From the NCBI GenBank assembly GCA_029557915.1, contig JAKQHS010000031.1, positions 1-64,000 on the forward strand: a stretch of DNA of 64,000 nucleotides, read 5' to 3'. The notes under the pieces were generated by a model. That model searched no databases. It saw only the letters and a program-made list of their open reading frames with translations, and was not told the origin of the DNA. This document shows positions 18,761-28,467 of this stretch, piece after piece; within the stretch, counting starts at the first letter, position 1, and every line of letters starts with the position of its first letter. The position numbers and the translations under genes were made by a program. This DNA is from Bacteroidota bacterium (GTDB lineage: Bacteria > Bacteroidota > Bacteroidia > Chitinophagales > Saprospiraceae).

Positions 18761-21700
18761 TCAACGGAGGATGGTCACGTTACCTTGTTCGGTGAATACT
18801 TCCCCTCCGATACAATTCACGGTGAGATAATAGGCATAAACGTCCGGGTCCAGCAACTTACCCCTGAAGGTGCCGTCCCAGCCTACACTTTGATTTCTCG
18901 ATTCAAATACTTTCTCTCCCCACCGGTTATAAATGATCAGGCTCATGCTCTCTACGATCACTCCCCTCAGGTATAACACGTCGTTCTTTCCATCTCCGTT
19001 TGGCGTGAATGCATTGGGCAGGAATATGTTTGGCCGGGCACAGGGCAGGGTCTGGACGGTGATGGTCACCTGGCGGATTTGCTCACAGCCGTCCGGATTG
19101 GTCACCGTCAGAGTATATGTAGTCGTTTGCGTGGGTTTTGCCACCGGGTTGGGTATGTTTGGATTGCTCAAACCTTCAGCAGGGGACCACCGATAGGTAT
19201 AGCCGGGCACATTCGTGGCCGTGATCTGCGACTCCTGACTGATCACTATGGTGGTCGGATTGGCAGTGACCGTCACTTCCTGAACCGGGCTGAACCTGAT
19301 CTCTGCCGAATCGACTGCCGAGCATCCTTGTTGATTGGTGGCCGTTACAAAATATTTCCTGCTGGCCGTCGGACGAATCAGCGGACTGGCCGTATTAGCC
19401 CCACTCAGAATATCGGTGGTTGGCGTCCAACTGTAGGTCAGCACCTGGGCAGGATTCTGATTGGTCACGGTCAGTCGGATCGAATCACCCTGGCATACCA
19501 GCCCTCCCCCTGGAACCGAAATGGCTATGCGAACCGGGGCAGGAATGACCCTTACCGTATCGCTTTTCTGACAACCAAACTCGTCGGTTCCGGTTACACG
19601 GTAGATAGTGCCTTGGGTGGGGTTTACATTCAAAGTATCCCCGGTTCCTATCGACGCTCCTGCCGGATTGAACCATTCAAAAGTCACCTTGGAGTTGTCG
19701 GAGGAAACCTTCAGGGTAAAACCAGTCGGATTGCAACTCACGGTGTCCCTGAACGCGGGAACCAAGGTAAAACCAGGAGGGACAATCACTTTTACCTCTT
19801 TCGTAAGGAAACATCCCCCGTTTTGGGTATCGGTGACCTTTACTGTATATACCGTGGTCGCGACAGGGGTCACGGTAGGATTGGGAACATTCGGATCGCT
19901 CAGTCCTTCGGCAGGGCTCCATTCGTACACAAACCGGGGATCGCCGCCCGGATTTAATGGCGTGGATACCCCGGCGCAAACGGTAAGGCTGTCCTTTATC
20001 TTATCCACTTCTTCGATCAGCGGAATGTCCACTACTACGGATTTGGTGATCTGACAGTTTTCAAAACGTTTGTCGCTTATGGTCACCGTAAACACGGTAG
20101 GGCTGTCAATCGTAGCCTTCGGATTCACACTGGCCGGATTATCCAGTTTGTCGGCCGGGGACCATAGGTATTCCAGATTGGGGTCCTGGATCCCGTTGGG
20201 ATTCAGTGCCACCGGAATATTGAGGCAGGCTTCCAGGCTGTCTGGAATGATCTCGGCAGCGATGGCAATGGGGACGACGACCACCACCTGGGAACTGGCA
20301 ACACAGGAGTCTGCCGGATTGGTGATCATTACGGTAAATACCGTCTGGCTGGAAACCGTAGCCAACGGATTGGCCGAAGTGGGATTGTCAAGAAACTGGG
20401 CGGGCGACCAGTTGTAGTTCAGGGCTGGATTGCCCTCCGGGTTGAGGGGCACCCCTTGTCCGAGGCAAGCCAGCACGGTATCCCTGATTTTGTCGATCTC
20501 ATCGGACAAAAGGTTGATGACGAAGATGGTATGGGTACCCAGTCCAATACCGGTATTGAGATCATAAATATCCGCGATGAAAATGCGCGAGGAATCCATC
20601 ACAAAGGATGGATTGGGAATATTCAGATCACTGAGTTTATCCGTCGGCCTCCAGAGGTATCCATGGAGTGGATTCGCGAAAGGATTGATCTGCAGCGTTC
20701 TGCCTTCACAGCCGGCAATGGTATCCTTGAGTTCAAGACAGGGGAAATTGCCGATATCAAAAGTCTTACTCAGGCTGGTCCCGCAATCATCGGCGGTGGA
20801 TAGGGTCACGGTATACCTGCCTGCGATGGTATAGGTGTGTTCAGGCGAACGCACCGAATAAGTGGTACCATCTCCAAAATCCCAATGGTAGTGGTCCAGC
20901 GTATCTCCCTGGTTGATCACTTTCACCAGCAGGGAACCGCAAACATTACTGAAGGTGAATGCCAGTTTTGGTTTATGTAACGACCGGATCAGGATGGAAT
21001 CCCTGCCGGTGCAACCGTCCTTATTGTCCACGGTGGCATAGATGTAAACCTCCTGGTCTACGGGTGAAAGGATGACCGGTTCGGGTGTATTGGCTCCCCC
21101 GATGATGACCGGGCTGGGGTCCCAGGTGTAATCATACTTGCCCCGGATCGAATCGGATAAAATAAAGTTCACAATGACCGTATCGCCTGTACAAACGCTC
21201 AATGAATCCAGGTGATCGCCAGGTTGTATGAAGGTGGCCAGCAAGGTTTGGGTGGATGAAGCCAAGCAGCCGGAGCCTTCCTCCACAATGTCCAGCCTGA
21301 TCACGGCCAGCACTCCGTTGGGGACCGAAAAGACCGGATTTTTTTCAGAGGAAGTGAGGGTGGTGCTGCCATAGGTTACGGTCCAGGTATATACGCCCGT
21401 CGGATCTACCCCCGTACTCTGGTCCGTGAGGCTCACTGGGATGAAACCATCCTTACAGGGTCCGGTTTTTACCCCAAAGGCCGCCTTGATGCTTGCCGAT
21501 GATTTGACGTGCACCACATGATAAGCGGTATCGAAACAGGCGCTGTCCTTGGTGATCACCAGGGCTACCCGGTATGTACCGGTGTCCGTATATTGATAGG
21601 TTGGATTTATTTCCGTACTGGTGGCGTTGAGGTTACGGTCAAAGTCAAAATACCAGCGAACATGGGTGGCATTGATGCTTTCACTTTTGAACTGTACAGC

Positions 21701-22681
21701 CAATTCATCGCACTGGAGGGCCGGGGCAGAGATTTTGGCATCAATGAGATTACTGCAATCTATGACCTGCACTTCAAAATCACGGTAGACGGTCCCGATC
21801 AGTTTACCATTCCGGTATTCTTCGACCTGGACGCCAAGCAGGAATACGCCGATGGTATTGGGAACCGCATGGAGCATACCGGTCCGTGAATCAATCCGGA
21901 ATGGGTCGCCGCCCATCATGTCCGCTTCGCTGTATGGGGCTTGCCAGGGCACCGGGTTGAAGTCCGGTTTGTTTGGCGGCTGAGGCAAGGGGAAAGTCCT
22001 GTTTGCGCCCGTATAGGGAGTCCATAATTTATATACCAGGGAATCGCCGTCCTTGTCCGTGGCTCCATGGTCGAAGTTGAAAGTAGATCCGGCGCAGAGG
22101 AAGATGGGTGACCAGTTTTTAAACACCGGATTGGTATTACAGGCGGTCATGGCTTCCTCGGAAATATAGGCTACCCAGGAACCTCCCGTTTCCAGGGGCT
22201 CCGTAATGTTCTGAATGGGCATATTCCGGCAGCATCGCTGGTACATCAGGTAATAGCCCCCTGCCCGGTAAGGCAGGTGTATGCTTCCTTTGTAAGTGGC
22301 TTCGTGCACGCAGACGCTTTGCGAACCATTGATGGTACAGATTTTTTCCGTGATGGCCGGTGTAAGGGTGTCGTCGACCTGAAGTTTCAATAAAAGTTGG
22401 CCCCGCACGCCCAGGAACTGAAGCAGTTCCCCGTTTTTATCGAAAATACCAATGGAAGCCGGGTTGTCAAAATAGGCTTCGGGATCCCCAAGCAGGCAAT
22501 CCCGCCTCACAATGACCGTGACTTCATAGATATCCTTGCTTATACAACGATAAGAGATATTCCCTCCTACAAGATGGGTGGCCTGTGCACGCTGGGCAGA
22601 CAGGATCAGGACCAAAGTGCCCAGACTCCAGAGCAGGCTCCTGTAGGTCTTCATGATGATAGGCATATATATTTTCTTCAT
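18761..22681 (-). CDS. Large PKD-repeat protein with T9SS type B (gliding-associated) C-terminal domain
   Basis: 1306 residues. A signal peptide (residues about 1-34, ending AQA) precedes a Cys-containing N-terminal domain starting THLVGGNISYRC, then PKD-like domains (YHWDFGDGTTY near residue 600). Next comes a run of related beta repeats with the pattern Y.WSPA..LSNPN..NP...P..TT.YTVTVT (at least five to seven units, residues about 690-1200). The protein ends in a CHU_C/type B sorting domain (FLPNAFTPNGDGKND...IYNRWGEKVF...WDG). By family knowledge it is exported by T9SS and usually needs a cognate PorP/SprF protein, which here is encoded at the start of the same operon. A surface adhesin role is inferred. 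Confidence 0.93.
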   Translation of the reverse strand: MKKIYMPIIMKTYRSLLWSLGTLVLILSAQRAQATHLVGGNISYRCISKDIYEVTVIVRRDCLLGDPEAYFDNPASIGIFDKNGELLQFLGVRGQLLLKLQVDDTLTPAITEKICTINGSQSVCVHEATYKGSIHLPYRAGGYYLMYQRCCRNMPIQNITEPLETGGSWVAYISEEAMTACNTNPVFKNWSPIFLCAGSTFNFDHGATDKDGDSLVYKLWTPYTGANRTFPLPQPPNKPDFNPVPWQAPYSEADMMGGDPFRIDSRTGMLHAVPNTIGVFLLGVQVEEYRNGKLIGTVYRDFEVQVIDCSNLIDAKISAPALQCDELAVQFKSESINATHVRWYFDFDRNLNATSTEINPTYQYTDTGTYRVALVITKDSACFDTAYHVVHVKSSASIKAAFGVKTGPCKDGFIPVSLTDQSTGVDPTGVYTWTVTYGSTTLTSSEKNPVFSVPNGVLAVIRLDIVEEGSGCLASSTQTLLATFIQPGDHLDSLSVCTGDTVIVNFILSDSIRGKYDYTWDPSPVIIGGANTPEPVILSPVDQEVYIYATVDNKDGCTGRDSILIRSLHKPKLAFTFSNVCGSLLVKVINQGDTLDHYHWDFGDGTTYSVRSPEHTYTIAGRYTVTLSTADDCGTSLSKTFDIGNFPCLELKDTIAGCEGRTLQINPFANPLHGYLWRPTDKLSDLNIPNPSFVMDSSRIFIADIYDLNTGIGLGTHTIFVINLLSDEIDKIRDTVLACLGQGVPLNPEGNPALNYNWSPAQFLDNPTSANPLATVSSQTVFTVMITNPADSCVASSQVVVVVPIAIAAEIIPDSLEACLNIPVALNPNGIQDPNLEYLWSPADKLDNPASVNPKATIDSPTVFTVTISDKRFENCQITKSVVVDIPLIEEVDKIKDSLTVCAGVSTPLNPGGDPRFVYEWSPAEGLSDPNVPNPTVTPVATTVYTVKVTDTQNGGCFLTKEVKVIVPPGFTLVPAFRDTVSCNPTGFTLKVSSDNSKVTFEWFNPAGASIGTGDTLNVNPTQGTIYRVTGTDEFGCQKSDTVRVIPAPVRIAISVPGGGLVCQGDSIRLTVTNQNPAQVLTYSWTPTTDILSGANTASPLIRPTASRKYFVTATNQQGCSAVDSAEIRFSPVQEVTVTANPTTIVISQESQITATNVPGYTYRWSPAEGLSNPNIPNPVAKPTQTTTYTLTVTNPDGCEQIRQVTITVQTLPCARPNIFLPNAFTPNGDGKNDVLYLRGVIVESMSLIIYNRWGEKVFESRNQSVGWDGTFRGKLLDPDVYAYYLTVNCIGGEVFTEQGNVTILR

Positions 22682-22689
22682 GGTAGTTT

Positions 22690-25122
22690 CTATTTACTTG
22701 GTTTGACTTCGACGATTTCCACCCTTCTTTCCTGGGAGGCATCCAGGCTGAAGATCGAAAGTCTTTGATCCGTGATGCTGTCAGGCACTCTGCGGGGTGC
22801 GGTCGTTTCTCCAAATGATTTTTCCGCGATCTTGAGCTGCCCGTTCTTCAGGTATTGGTTTAAGACCCCTTCCCGGTACTTCAGGAATTCGTTTTTCACG
22901 CTGAATATCCTCCGCTGACCCAGGATCAGGTTGTATCGTTCAGAAGCCCTCGGGCTGGCGTATCCTTTCAGGAAGATCTCAAATTTGTCGCCTCGCTCCA
23001 ACATCCCGATCAGGATGTCCAGGAACCGGAACAAATCGTTGTTGCCCTTGCGCAGCCTGTCGTTGAAGAAATTTTCATAATCCCGGTCGCTTGCAGGGAT
23101 CTCCTCCTGCTTTAATTTGCTTGCCCACTGGTCCTTGTATTCTTCTTTGCGTGCATAATAAGGAGGATAGGTTTCGCTGTACAACTTTTCCGTGCGGGGC
23201 TGGTAGGAGCGGAGATCCGGCTGATCGTTGTCAAAAAACAGGATCAGGGGCAGGAAGGAATAGATATCTCCGATATCCAGGTACATTTTCTCGGTAATGG
23301 TATTCGCCTGGATGGCCCGGGTATCCAGCAAGAGTGTCGCCGGGTTATAGCCTTTCTTATTGGCAATGACCCGGTACTGTCTCCCGCGTATCAAGGGGAA
23401 ATGGAAGTCATTTCCGCTGGGGTTGATCTTGGTCACTGCGGAACTGTCTGTCAGGTCGATCAGGGTCACCTCTGCGCCCTGCAATTCTTCAAGGGTCTTC
23501 TTGTCAAAAGTGAGCACGTTCAGGTCTATGATATCGGTCTCGAGATATACCTTTTTGGATAAAGTCTGCGAACGGCTGATCCCGAAAGTCGAAACACTCA
23601 CGGTATCCGGCCTGTATTTTTCCCTGGTAGCCGTAATGAGGTAATCTTTATTGCGCTCCAATGCAAATTTGAAATCGTTTGCCGTAGGATTGGTCAACAC
23701 CACATCCGGGACTCCGGGATTGGTAAGGTTTTTTAACCTCACCGTCGCCCCCGCCAGGGCCTCCAGGGTATGCCGGTCAAAAGTGGTGACCTCCAGGTCC
23801 AGGCGGGTAGGCTCAAGGTCCACATCGTATATATCATAACAGCAGGCCTCTTGCAGTTCATCCAGATAGGCTGAACCGAGCCGGTTGGAAGACATCAGTC
23901 CTCTTCTGGAATCGGGGGCCAAGGAAAAATAAACATCATTGAAACTGCTGTTGATGGGCACTCCCTGGTGTTCAGGTTCCGACCAATTTTTATTCCTTAA
24001 AATGGATTTGTAAACATCATACCCCCCCAAACCGATATAGCCTTCAGAGCTGAAATAAAGTTCCTGCGACCCATTGTGAAAGAAGGGAGTGATGTCGTTT
24101 TCGGCGGTATTGATCGAAGCCAGGTTGGCCGGAGCAGAAAAACTACCGTCCGGATTGACCTGGGCATACCAGATATCCAGTTTCCCCTTGCCCCCGGTAC
24201 GGTCCGATACCCAATACAGGGTTTCCTGAAGGTTTTGGGGGTCCAGTCCGATATTGGGCTGGGTATTGGTGAATCCGGCAAGGTTGATGGGTTCCGGCAG
24301 TTTTACCGCCTCCCCAAACTGACCGTTGACGTTTTCCCGGTAAAACAGGTCACAGCGGATATCGCTGGAATTGAGGTATTCGCAGAGCGTAAAATAGAGC
24401 CTGCCCGTTTTTTCACTGAAAGCCGTGTGGGCAGTATGGGTCAGCGGGCTGTTGATGGGAGCCAGGGCTTCGCTGGCAACCCCTTTTACAGTAAGCAGAA
24501 GGTTGGAATAGGTTTTTCTCGGGTAAGAAGGATCTCCAGGCATTTCAAATCTTAAGGAAGAATAAAACAGGCTGTCGCCTTTTCTCAGCGCGCCGAATTC
24601 AGAATAACCTGTGTTGACATCGTCTCCCATACGGGTGATGCTGACATTTTCCTGGGTCTGGACGACCTGGTCCGCTGCCCAGTCGCAAGCCTTGACTTCC
24701 TTTTCCGACTTCTGGGTGAAATAAGCGTCATCTCCCCGGTTTTCGGCCAGGTACATCTGGTAGACTTCTTTGGCCTCCGGATATTTCCCCTGCCTTTGTT
24801 TCATTTCGGCGAGGTAAAATTTGTCCAGGGGATAAGTCTCCTTTTTATCCAGCTCCACGACTTTCTGATAATACTTCTCGGCCACTTTATAGGAATTGAT
24901 GTTTCGGGCCGCTTCCGCTGCGGCGTGCAGGCGGTCGATCCGGGTGCTGTCAAATTCCAGGGCGTTCAGATTGTATACAAGGGCTGAATAATGGTCTTTC
25001 TTGTCGGCGGCTTCATCGGCTGCTTTTACAAAAGCCTTATAGGTCTGACTTTGGCCCGGGAAATAAACCGAGAGGGCCAACAACAGCGGGATATATAGTT
25101 TCTTCCAGTTCATAATCTTCAT
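22690..25122 (-). CDS. PorE-like T9SS component (TPR, beta-propeller, CRD, OmpA-like)
   Basis: 810 residues. After a signal peptide come TPR-like helices (about residues 30-150), a PD40/WD40-type beta-propeller (about 170-430; blades such as LYWVSDRTGGKGKLDIW and ELYFSSEGYIGLGGYDVY), and two related carboxypeptidase-regulatory-like repeats (LEVTTFDRHTLEALAGATV and LNVLTFDKKTLEELQGAEV). The C-terminal OmpA-like region contains GYASPRASERYNLILGQRR and ends RRVEIVEV. This order matches PorE, the peptidoglycan-binding partner of PorP in T9SS. It lies 2 bases after the SprF-like gene and 8 bases before the cargo gene. Confidence 0.88.
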   Translation of the reverse strand: MKIMNWKKLYIPLLLALSVYFPGQSQTYKAFVKAADEAADKKDHYSALVYNLNALEFDSTRIDRLHAAAEAARNINSYKVAEKYYQKVVELDKKETYPLDKFYLAEMKQRQGKYPEAKEVYQMYLAENRGDDAYFTQKSEKEVKACDWAADQVVQTQENVSITRMGDDVNTGYSEFGALRKGDSLFYSSLRFEMPGDPSYPRKTYSNLLLTVKGVASEALAPINSPLTHTAHTAFSEKTGRLYFTLCEYLNSSDIRCDLFYRENVNGQFGEAVKLPEPINLAGFTNTQPNIGLDPQNLQETLYWVSDRTGGKGKLDIWYAQVNPDGSFSAPANLASINTAENDITPFFHNGSQELYFSSEGYIGLGGYDVYKSILRNKNWSEPEHQGVPINSSFNDVYFSLAPDSRRGLMSSNRLGSAYLDELQEACCYDIYDVDLEPTRLDLEVTTFDRHTLEALAGATVRLKNLTNPGVPDVVLTNPTANDFKFALERNKDYLITATREKYRPDTVSVSTFGISRSQTLSKKVYLETDIIDLNVLTFDKKTLEELQGAEVTLIDLTDSSAVTKINPSGNDFHFPLIRGRQYRVIANKKGYNPATLLLDTRAIQANTITEKMYLDIGDIYSFLPLILFFDNDQPDLRSYQPRTEKLYSETYPPYYARKEEYKDQWASKLKQEEIPASDRDYENFFNDRLRKGNNDLFRFLDILIGMLERGDKFEIFLKGYASPRASERYNLILGQRRIFSVKNEFLKYREGVLNQYLKNGQLKIAEKSFGETTAPRRVPDSITDQRLSIFSLDASQERRVEIVEVKPSK

Positions 25123-25124
25123 TT

Positions 25125-26147
25125 TTAAAAAATCGGACAGGCTTTAAATTTACTCAGGGGTTTGACCTTGGTAATCGTATAGATCAGCGAAAGCTCCGGT
25201 CCTCCCCTCTTGTTGGTGACCGTCTTGAACGCTGAAGTGTTTACGTCATAACTGAAGCCAACCTGCAATTCATTAAGATAGAGGTGAAAGGCAGGGGCCA
25301 GGGCATCCTTGAAGCGGTACATGCCAAACAAACCGACCGCAAAATTTTTTCCCCTCTTCTGGTTGAGGTAAAACTTGGGGCCGGCCCCAATGACGTATTC
25401 GCGATGTGGTTTTTGAAACTGAACCAGGCCATGCACCAATATATCCACCGGATTGGCCACCTTGGCCTGGACCAGGGCATTGAAGGCAAAGCGCGGAGGG
25501 AGTTTGACCGATTTATCATCGGTATAAAACGGATTCCGCGGATTATTGAGGTGAAAGGCTGCGACCCCGATATCAGCCTTTGTCCGCGAAGATTTTTGAA
25601 AGCGGTAATTGAGCCCTGCGGAAAAATCCGGCACAAAGACGGACCTGCGGTCAAAAGCCTCCGTGATCGTCCGGTTAGGATCGAATTTGAGCCCGTCAAA
25701 CTGTTCATCAAAGGTCAGGTCATCCAGGGAAAAAGCCCTTCTCGAGAAAGCGAGCTGGGCCCCTATAGTGAAAAAAGAGTTATTGCCTGCCGGCAGGGAA
25801 TAGGAACCATTCAATCCCAGGGTCGCCAAATTAAGTTTGGAATCCCCGGCCTGGTCATAATTAAACACCAGCCCTGCTCCAAAAAAGTCTTTGCGGTCCG
25901 GTTTACCGTATATTTTCATATCATAAGCCCCGGTGACCGTCATATAAGGAATGGGGAGCACCTTCCATTGATTCCGGTAATTGGCGGCAATCCGGACATC
26001 CCCGTTAAAAATGCCGGTCAGGCCCGGATTGATATTGACATGCGCATTATAAAACTGGGAATAATGCAGGTCCTGGGCCTTGATATTTTTTGGTGTTAAA
26101 ATAATTACACCCGCAAAAAATAAAGACAGTAAAAGAATTCGTTTCAT
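25125..26147 (-). CDS. PorP/SprF family T9SS outer-membrane protein
   Basis: 340 residues. Signal peptide (about 1-24, ending KAQ) followed by DLHYSQFYNAHVNINPGLTGIFNGDVRIAANYRNQW, the family signature, then alternating beta strands of a barrel, and a C-terminal KACPIF that fits the usual Cys-Pro-x-Phe ending. Members sit in the outer membrane and help secrete particular type B cargo or link PorE to the T9SS motor. It is the first gene of a three-gene operon with the PorE-like protein and a type B cargo, which supports a dedicated secretion role. Confidence 0.93.
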   Translation of the reverse strand: MKRILLLSLFFAGVIILTPKNIKAQDLHYSQFYNAHVNINPGLTGIFNGDVRIAANYRNQWKVLPIPYMTVTGAYDMKIYGKPDRKDFFGAGLVFNYDQAGDSKLNLATLGLNGSYSLPAGNNSFFTIGAQLAFSRRAFSLDDLTFDEQFDGLKFDPNRTITEAFDRRSVFVPDFSAGLNYRFQKSSRTKADIGVAAFHLNNPRNPFYTDDKSVKLPPRFAFNALVQAKVANPVDILVHGLVQFQKPHREYVIGAGPKFYLNQKRGKNFAVGLFGMYRFKDALAPAFHLYLNELQVGFSYDVNTSAFKTVTNKRGGPELSLIYTITKVKPLSKFKACPIF

Positions 26148-26376
26148 TAATATTATTTTATATGGCTATAAAATTCAATGTGTATAGTTTTGTACTGCAA
26201 AATAATATATTCTGACACCCCGTTAAGGAAATACAGTATCCCTCATATGGCAAAAACCATGCTAAAAAATTAGAAATCAAGGTCTTCTTTCACAGGCGCG
26301 CATGGCCAAGCCCATGCAATCCTTAACGATATCCTAACAATTTTAGTCTAAAGGATAGTTAAAATTTATCCGGTAT
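26148..26376. other. Intergenic region upstream of the PorP/SprF operon
   Basis: 229 bases, AT-rich next to the operon start. I found no exact TAnnTTTG on the minus strand and no hairpin or open frame I could support, so the operon promoter is not identified. Confidence 0.4.
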
Positions 26377-27891
26377 TCAATAACCGTACAATTTTTTAGC
26401 CGCCGCCTCGTATTTATCCCCGCTCTGCCATTTTGGTTTTTCTTTCATATTGGCAATATTGTTTGCTGAATTTACAAAAGCTTTGGTAAATCGGGTCAGG
26501 TAGGAATAACTGATATTGTCCGGGTTGTCAATGGATTGATGGTAATATTTCCGGACGGTCTCATCAAAAGACCTCAGTCCGGCCGCTATCGTAGGTGCCG
26601 GAATGCCCAGGGCGGCAAAAGAAGCATTGTCAGAACGGTCAAACAAGCCTTGCTCCGGTGCAGGATCTGCGAAGGTGGCCAAACCAAAAGCTTCACAGCC
26701 GGCGTTTATTTCAGCGGCGGCGCCAACCCGGTTTAAACCAATAACGGATACAATAGTAGTGTCTGAATAGCCCGCCCCGTCCGAATTCAGGTTAAAAATC
26801 ACCTGCTTCCAGGGCAAAACGGGATGGTCGGCCAGGTATTTGGAACCCAACAGGCCCATTTCTTCCCCATTCACGGCTGCAAGGAGGATGGAGCGGTCAG
26901 GAGGGTTTTGGGCGAAGTAACGCGCGGCCGCGATCAAGCCTACAGTGCCCCAGGCATTGTCCCTGGCACCGTTCCAAATGGTATCGTTGTCTATCACCTG
27001 GCCGGCTCTCGTGCCGACATGATCAAAATGGGCGCTCAACATGACATATTCATCCTTCCGTTTTTTACCCGGGATGTAGCCCAGCACGTTATCTGCCTGC
27101 ACGGGGCTGGATAGGGCCCCGGAGGTATTGATTTGCATCGGGAAGGATTTACCGATTTCCAACGAGGGTTTGGCTCCTGACGGCAACTGAAGCCAGGCAT
27201 GGAAAAAAGAATCGTTTTCCGTGGACGGACTTGGAACTACCTCAAGCCGCTCTCTGCTGAAATAGGAACGGAAAAAATTCCAGGGAAAACTCAGGTTATA
27301 AATTTCAAGCAATCCAGCCGCGCCCCTGGACCGGGCCATTTCCCTCTTTTTGGCCATGGACGCGAATATTTCGGTCGGCGATCCCCCTTGCGGCAATCCG
27401 CCCTGGACCAGCACGATCCTTCCTTTTACATCCAGGCCTTTATAATCATCCCGTCCAGCACTTTCATCAATCCAGCCGTAATCTGCATATACCGCTTCCG
27501 TCTTGGTATTCGCGGGCCCTCCGTACAGGATCACCAGGTTGGAACCCAGGGTAAAGTCGGAACCCAACACCATCACCTCCCCCTGTTTGGGCGGGATGAA
27601 TTTCTGGAAAGGAATGGATTGGAAATAGTCCTTCATGCCGGGGATCACCCTCACCCCGGCCTTCCGGAACTCTGCGGCAATATAGGCGGCAGCGAGGTGG
27701 TTGCCTGCTTCGCCCGTCTTCCTTCCCTGAAGTTGATCGGAGGCCAGGTACATCATATCCTTTTGGATGGTGGCTTGATCTACTTTTTTATTGATTTTCT
27801 TCACCGTTTTCTGGGCAAATAAGGTCGTGACACCCAGGAAACCCGCCACACAGGCAAGAAGGATCCTTTGCTTAAAATAATAATAAGTCAT
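26377..27891 (-). CDS. Secreted M28 family zinc peptidase with PA domain
   Basis: 504 residues. A signal peptide ends near FAQ (about residue 26). A protease-associated insert (about 110-210) precedes the M28 catalytic domain. Zinc ligands and catalytic residues can be read in order: HFDHVG, GARDNAWG, GEEMGLLGS, NSDGAG and a late YHQSIDNPD. Family members are aminopeptidases or carboxypeptidases with two zinc ions. No T9SS signal is present, so periplasmic location is likely. A -7 element sits just upstream, and the gene diverges from the Tudor-like gene. Confidence 0.93.
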   Translation of the reverse strand: MTYYYFKQRILLACVAGFLGVTTLFAQKTVKKINKKVDQATIQKDMMYLASDQLQGRKTGEAGNHLAAAYIAAEFRKAGVRVIPGMKDYFQSIPFQKFIPPKQGEVMVLGSDFTLGSNLVILYGGPANTKTEAVYADYGWIDESAGRDDYKGLDVKGRIVLVQGGLPQGGSPTEIFASMAKKREMARSRGAAGLLEIYNLSFPWNFFRSYFSRERLEVVPSPSTENDSFFHAWLQLPSGAKPSLEIGKSFPMQINTSGALSSPVQADNVLGYIPGKKRKDEYVMLSAHFDHVGTRAGQVIDNDTIWNGARDNAWGTVGLIAAARYFAQNPPDRSILLAAVNGEEMGLLGSKYLADHPVLPWKQVIFNLNSDGAGYSDTTIVSVIGLNRVGAAAEINAGCEAFGLATFADPAPEQGLFDRSDNASFAALGIPAPTIAAGLRSFDETVRKYYHQSIDNPDNISYSYLTRFTKAFVNSANNIANMKEKPKWQSGDKYEAAAKKLYGY

Positions 27892-27909
27892 GCGATTTTC
27901 AGAATTTTA

Positions 27910-27917
27910 CAAAAATA
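27910..27917 (-). promoter_or_regulatory. -7 promoter element (TATTTTTG) for the M28 peptidase
   Basis: Exact TAnnTTTG match on the minus strand, 18 bases before the ATG. Confidence 0.65.
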
Positions 27918-27927
27918 ATCGAATAGC

Positions 27928-28467
27928 ATGGTATTGGAAAACCTTTTGGGTATTGGTTCAAGAGTTAAACATCCCGCTTATGGGGAAGGAGTGATCGTCC
28001 GGTTGCACCCTGTCGCTTACGATGTATGTTTCCTCCATTATGGGATCAAAGGGGTTGGAAAGGAGTATACGGCCTGGGAGATCATTGAAAAATTACCCGC
28101 TGATGAAGCGGTCACCTATACCGAAGCGGAAAAATCACTGGCCCGCATCCTGCGTCAGTGGTCCGACATCACCACGATCACCCCGATTGGGGACAAGTGG
28201 GACAAAGGCCTCCTGGTGCTGCATCCATCGGAACCAGGACTGAAACCCAAAGAAATGCCGATTGAGGCTTTTTTCCATAAAATCGTGATGGTCAGGGACC
28301 GGTTGAGGGTCCTGGAACAAAAGATCAATGCCCATCCCAAAATGACCGATGCGGAAAAGGTGGAAATGCAACAATATATTACCAGGATCTACGGCAGCCT
28401 GACCAGCTTCAACATTCTTTTTAAGTACAAAGAGGATACCTTTGTCGGCGAAAAATCCGAATCGTGA
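27928..28467 (+). CDS. Conserved hypothetical protein with Tudor-like N-terminus
   Basis: 179 residues, no signal peptide. The N-terminus LLGIGSRVKHPAYGEGVIVRLH...YDVCFLHYGIKGVGKEY resembles the small Tudor/SH3-like barrel at the C-terminus of UvrD/PcrA helicases (G-x-RVxHxxFGxGxV pattern). The C-terminal half is helical with a coiled-coil-like stretch (RVLEQKINAHPKMTDAEKVEMQQYI). I cannot assign a function; binding to RNA polymerase or nucleic acid is a guess from the Tudor-like fold. Its stop overlaps the next gene by four bases (GTGA), so it is co-translated with a thioredoxin lipoprotein. Confidence 0.75.
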   Translation: MVLENLLGIGSRVKHPAYGEGVIVRLHPVAYDVCFLHYGIKGVGKEYTAWEIIEKLPADEAVTYTEAEKSLARILRQWSDITTITPIGDKWDKGLLVLHPSEPGLKPKEMPIEAFFHKIVMVRDRLRVLEQKINAHPKMTDAEKVEMQQYITRIYGSLTSFNILFKYKEDTFVGEKSES

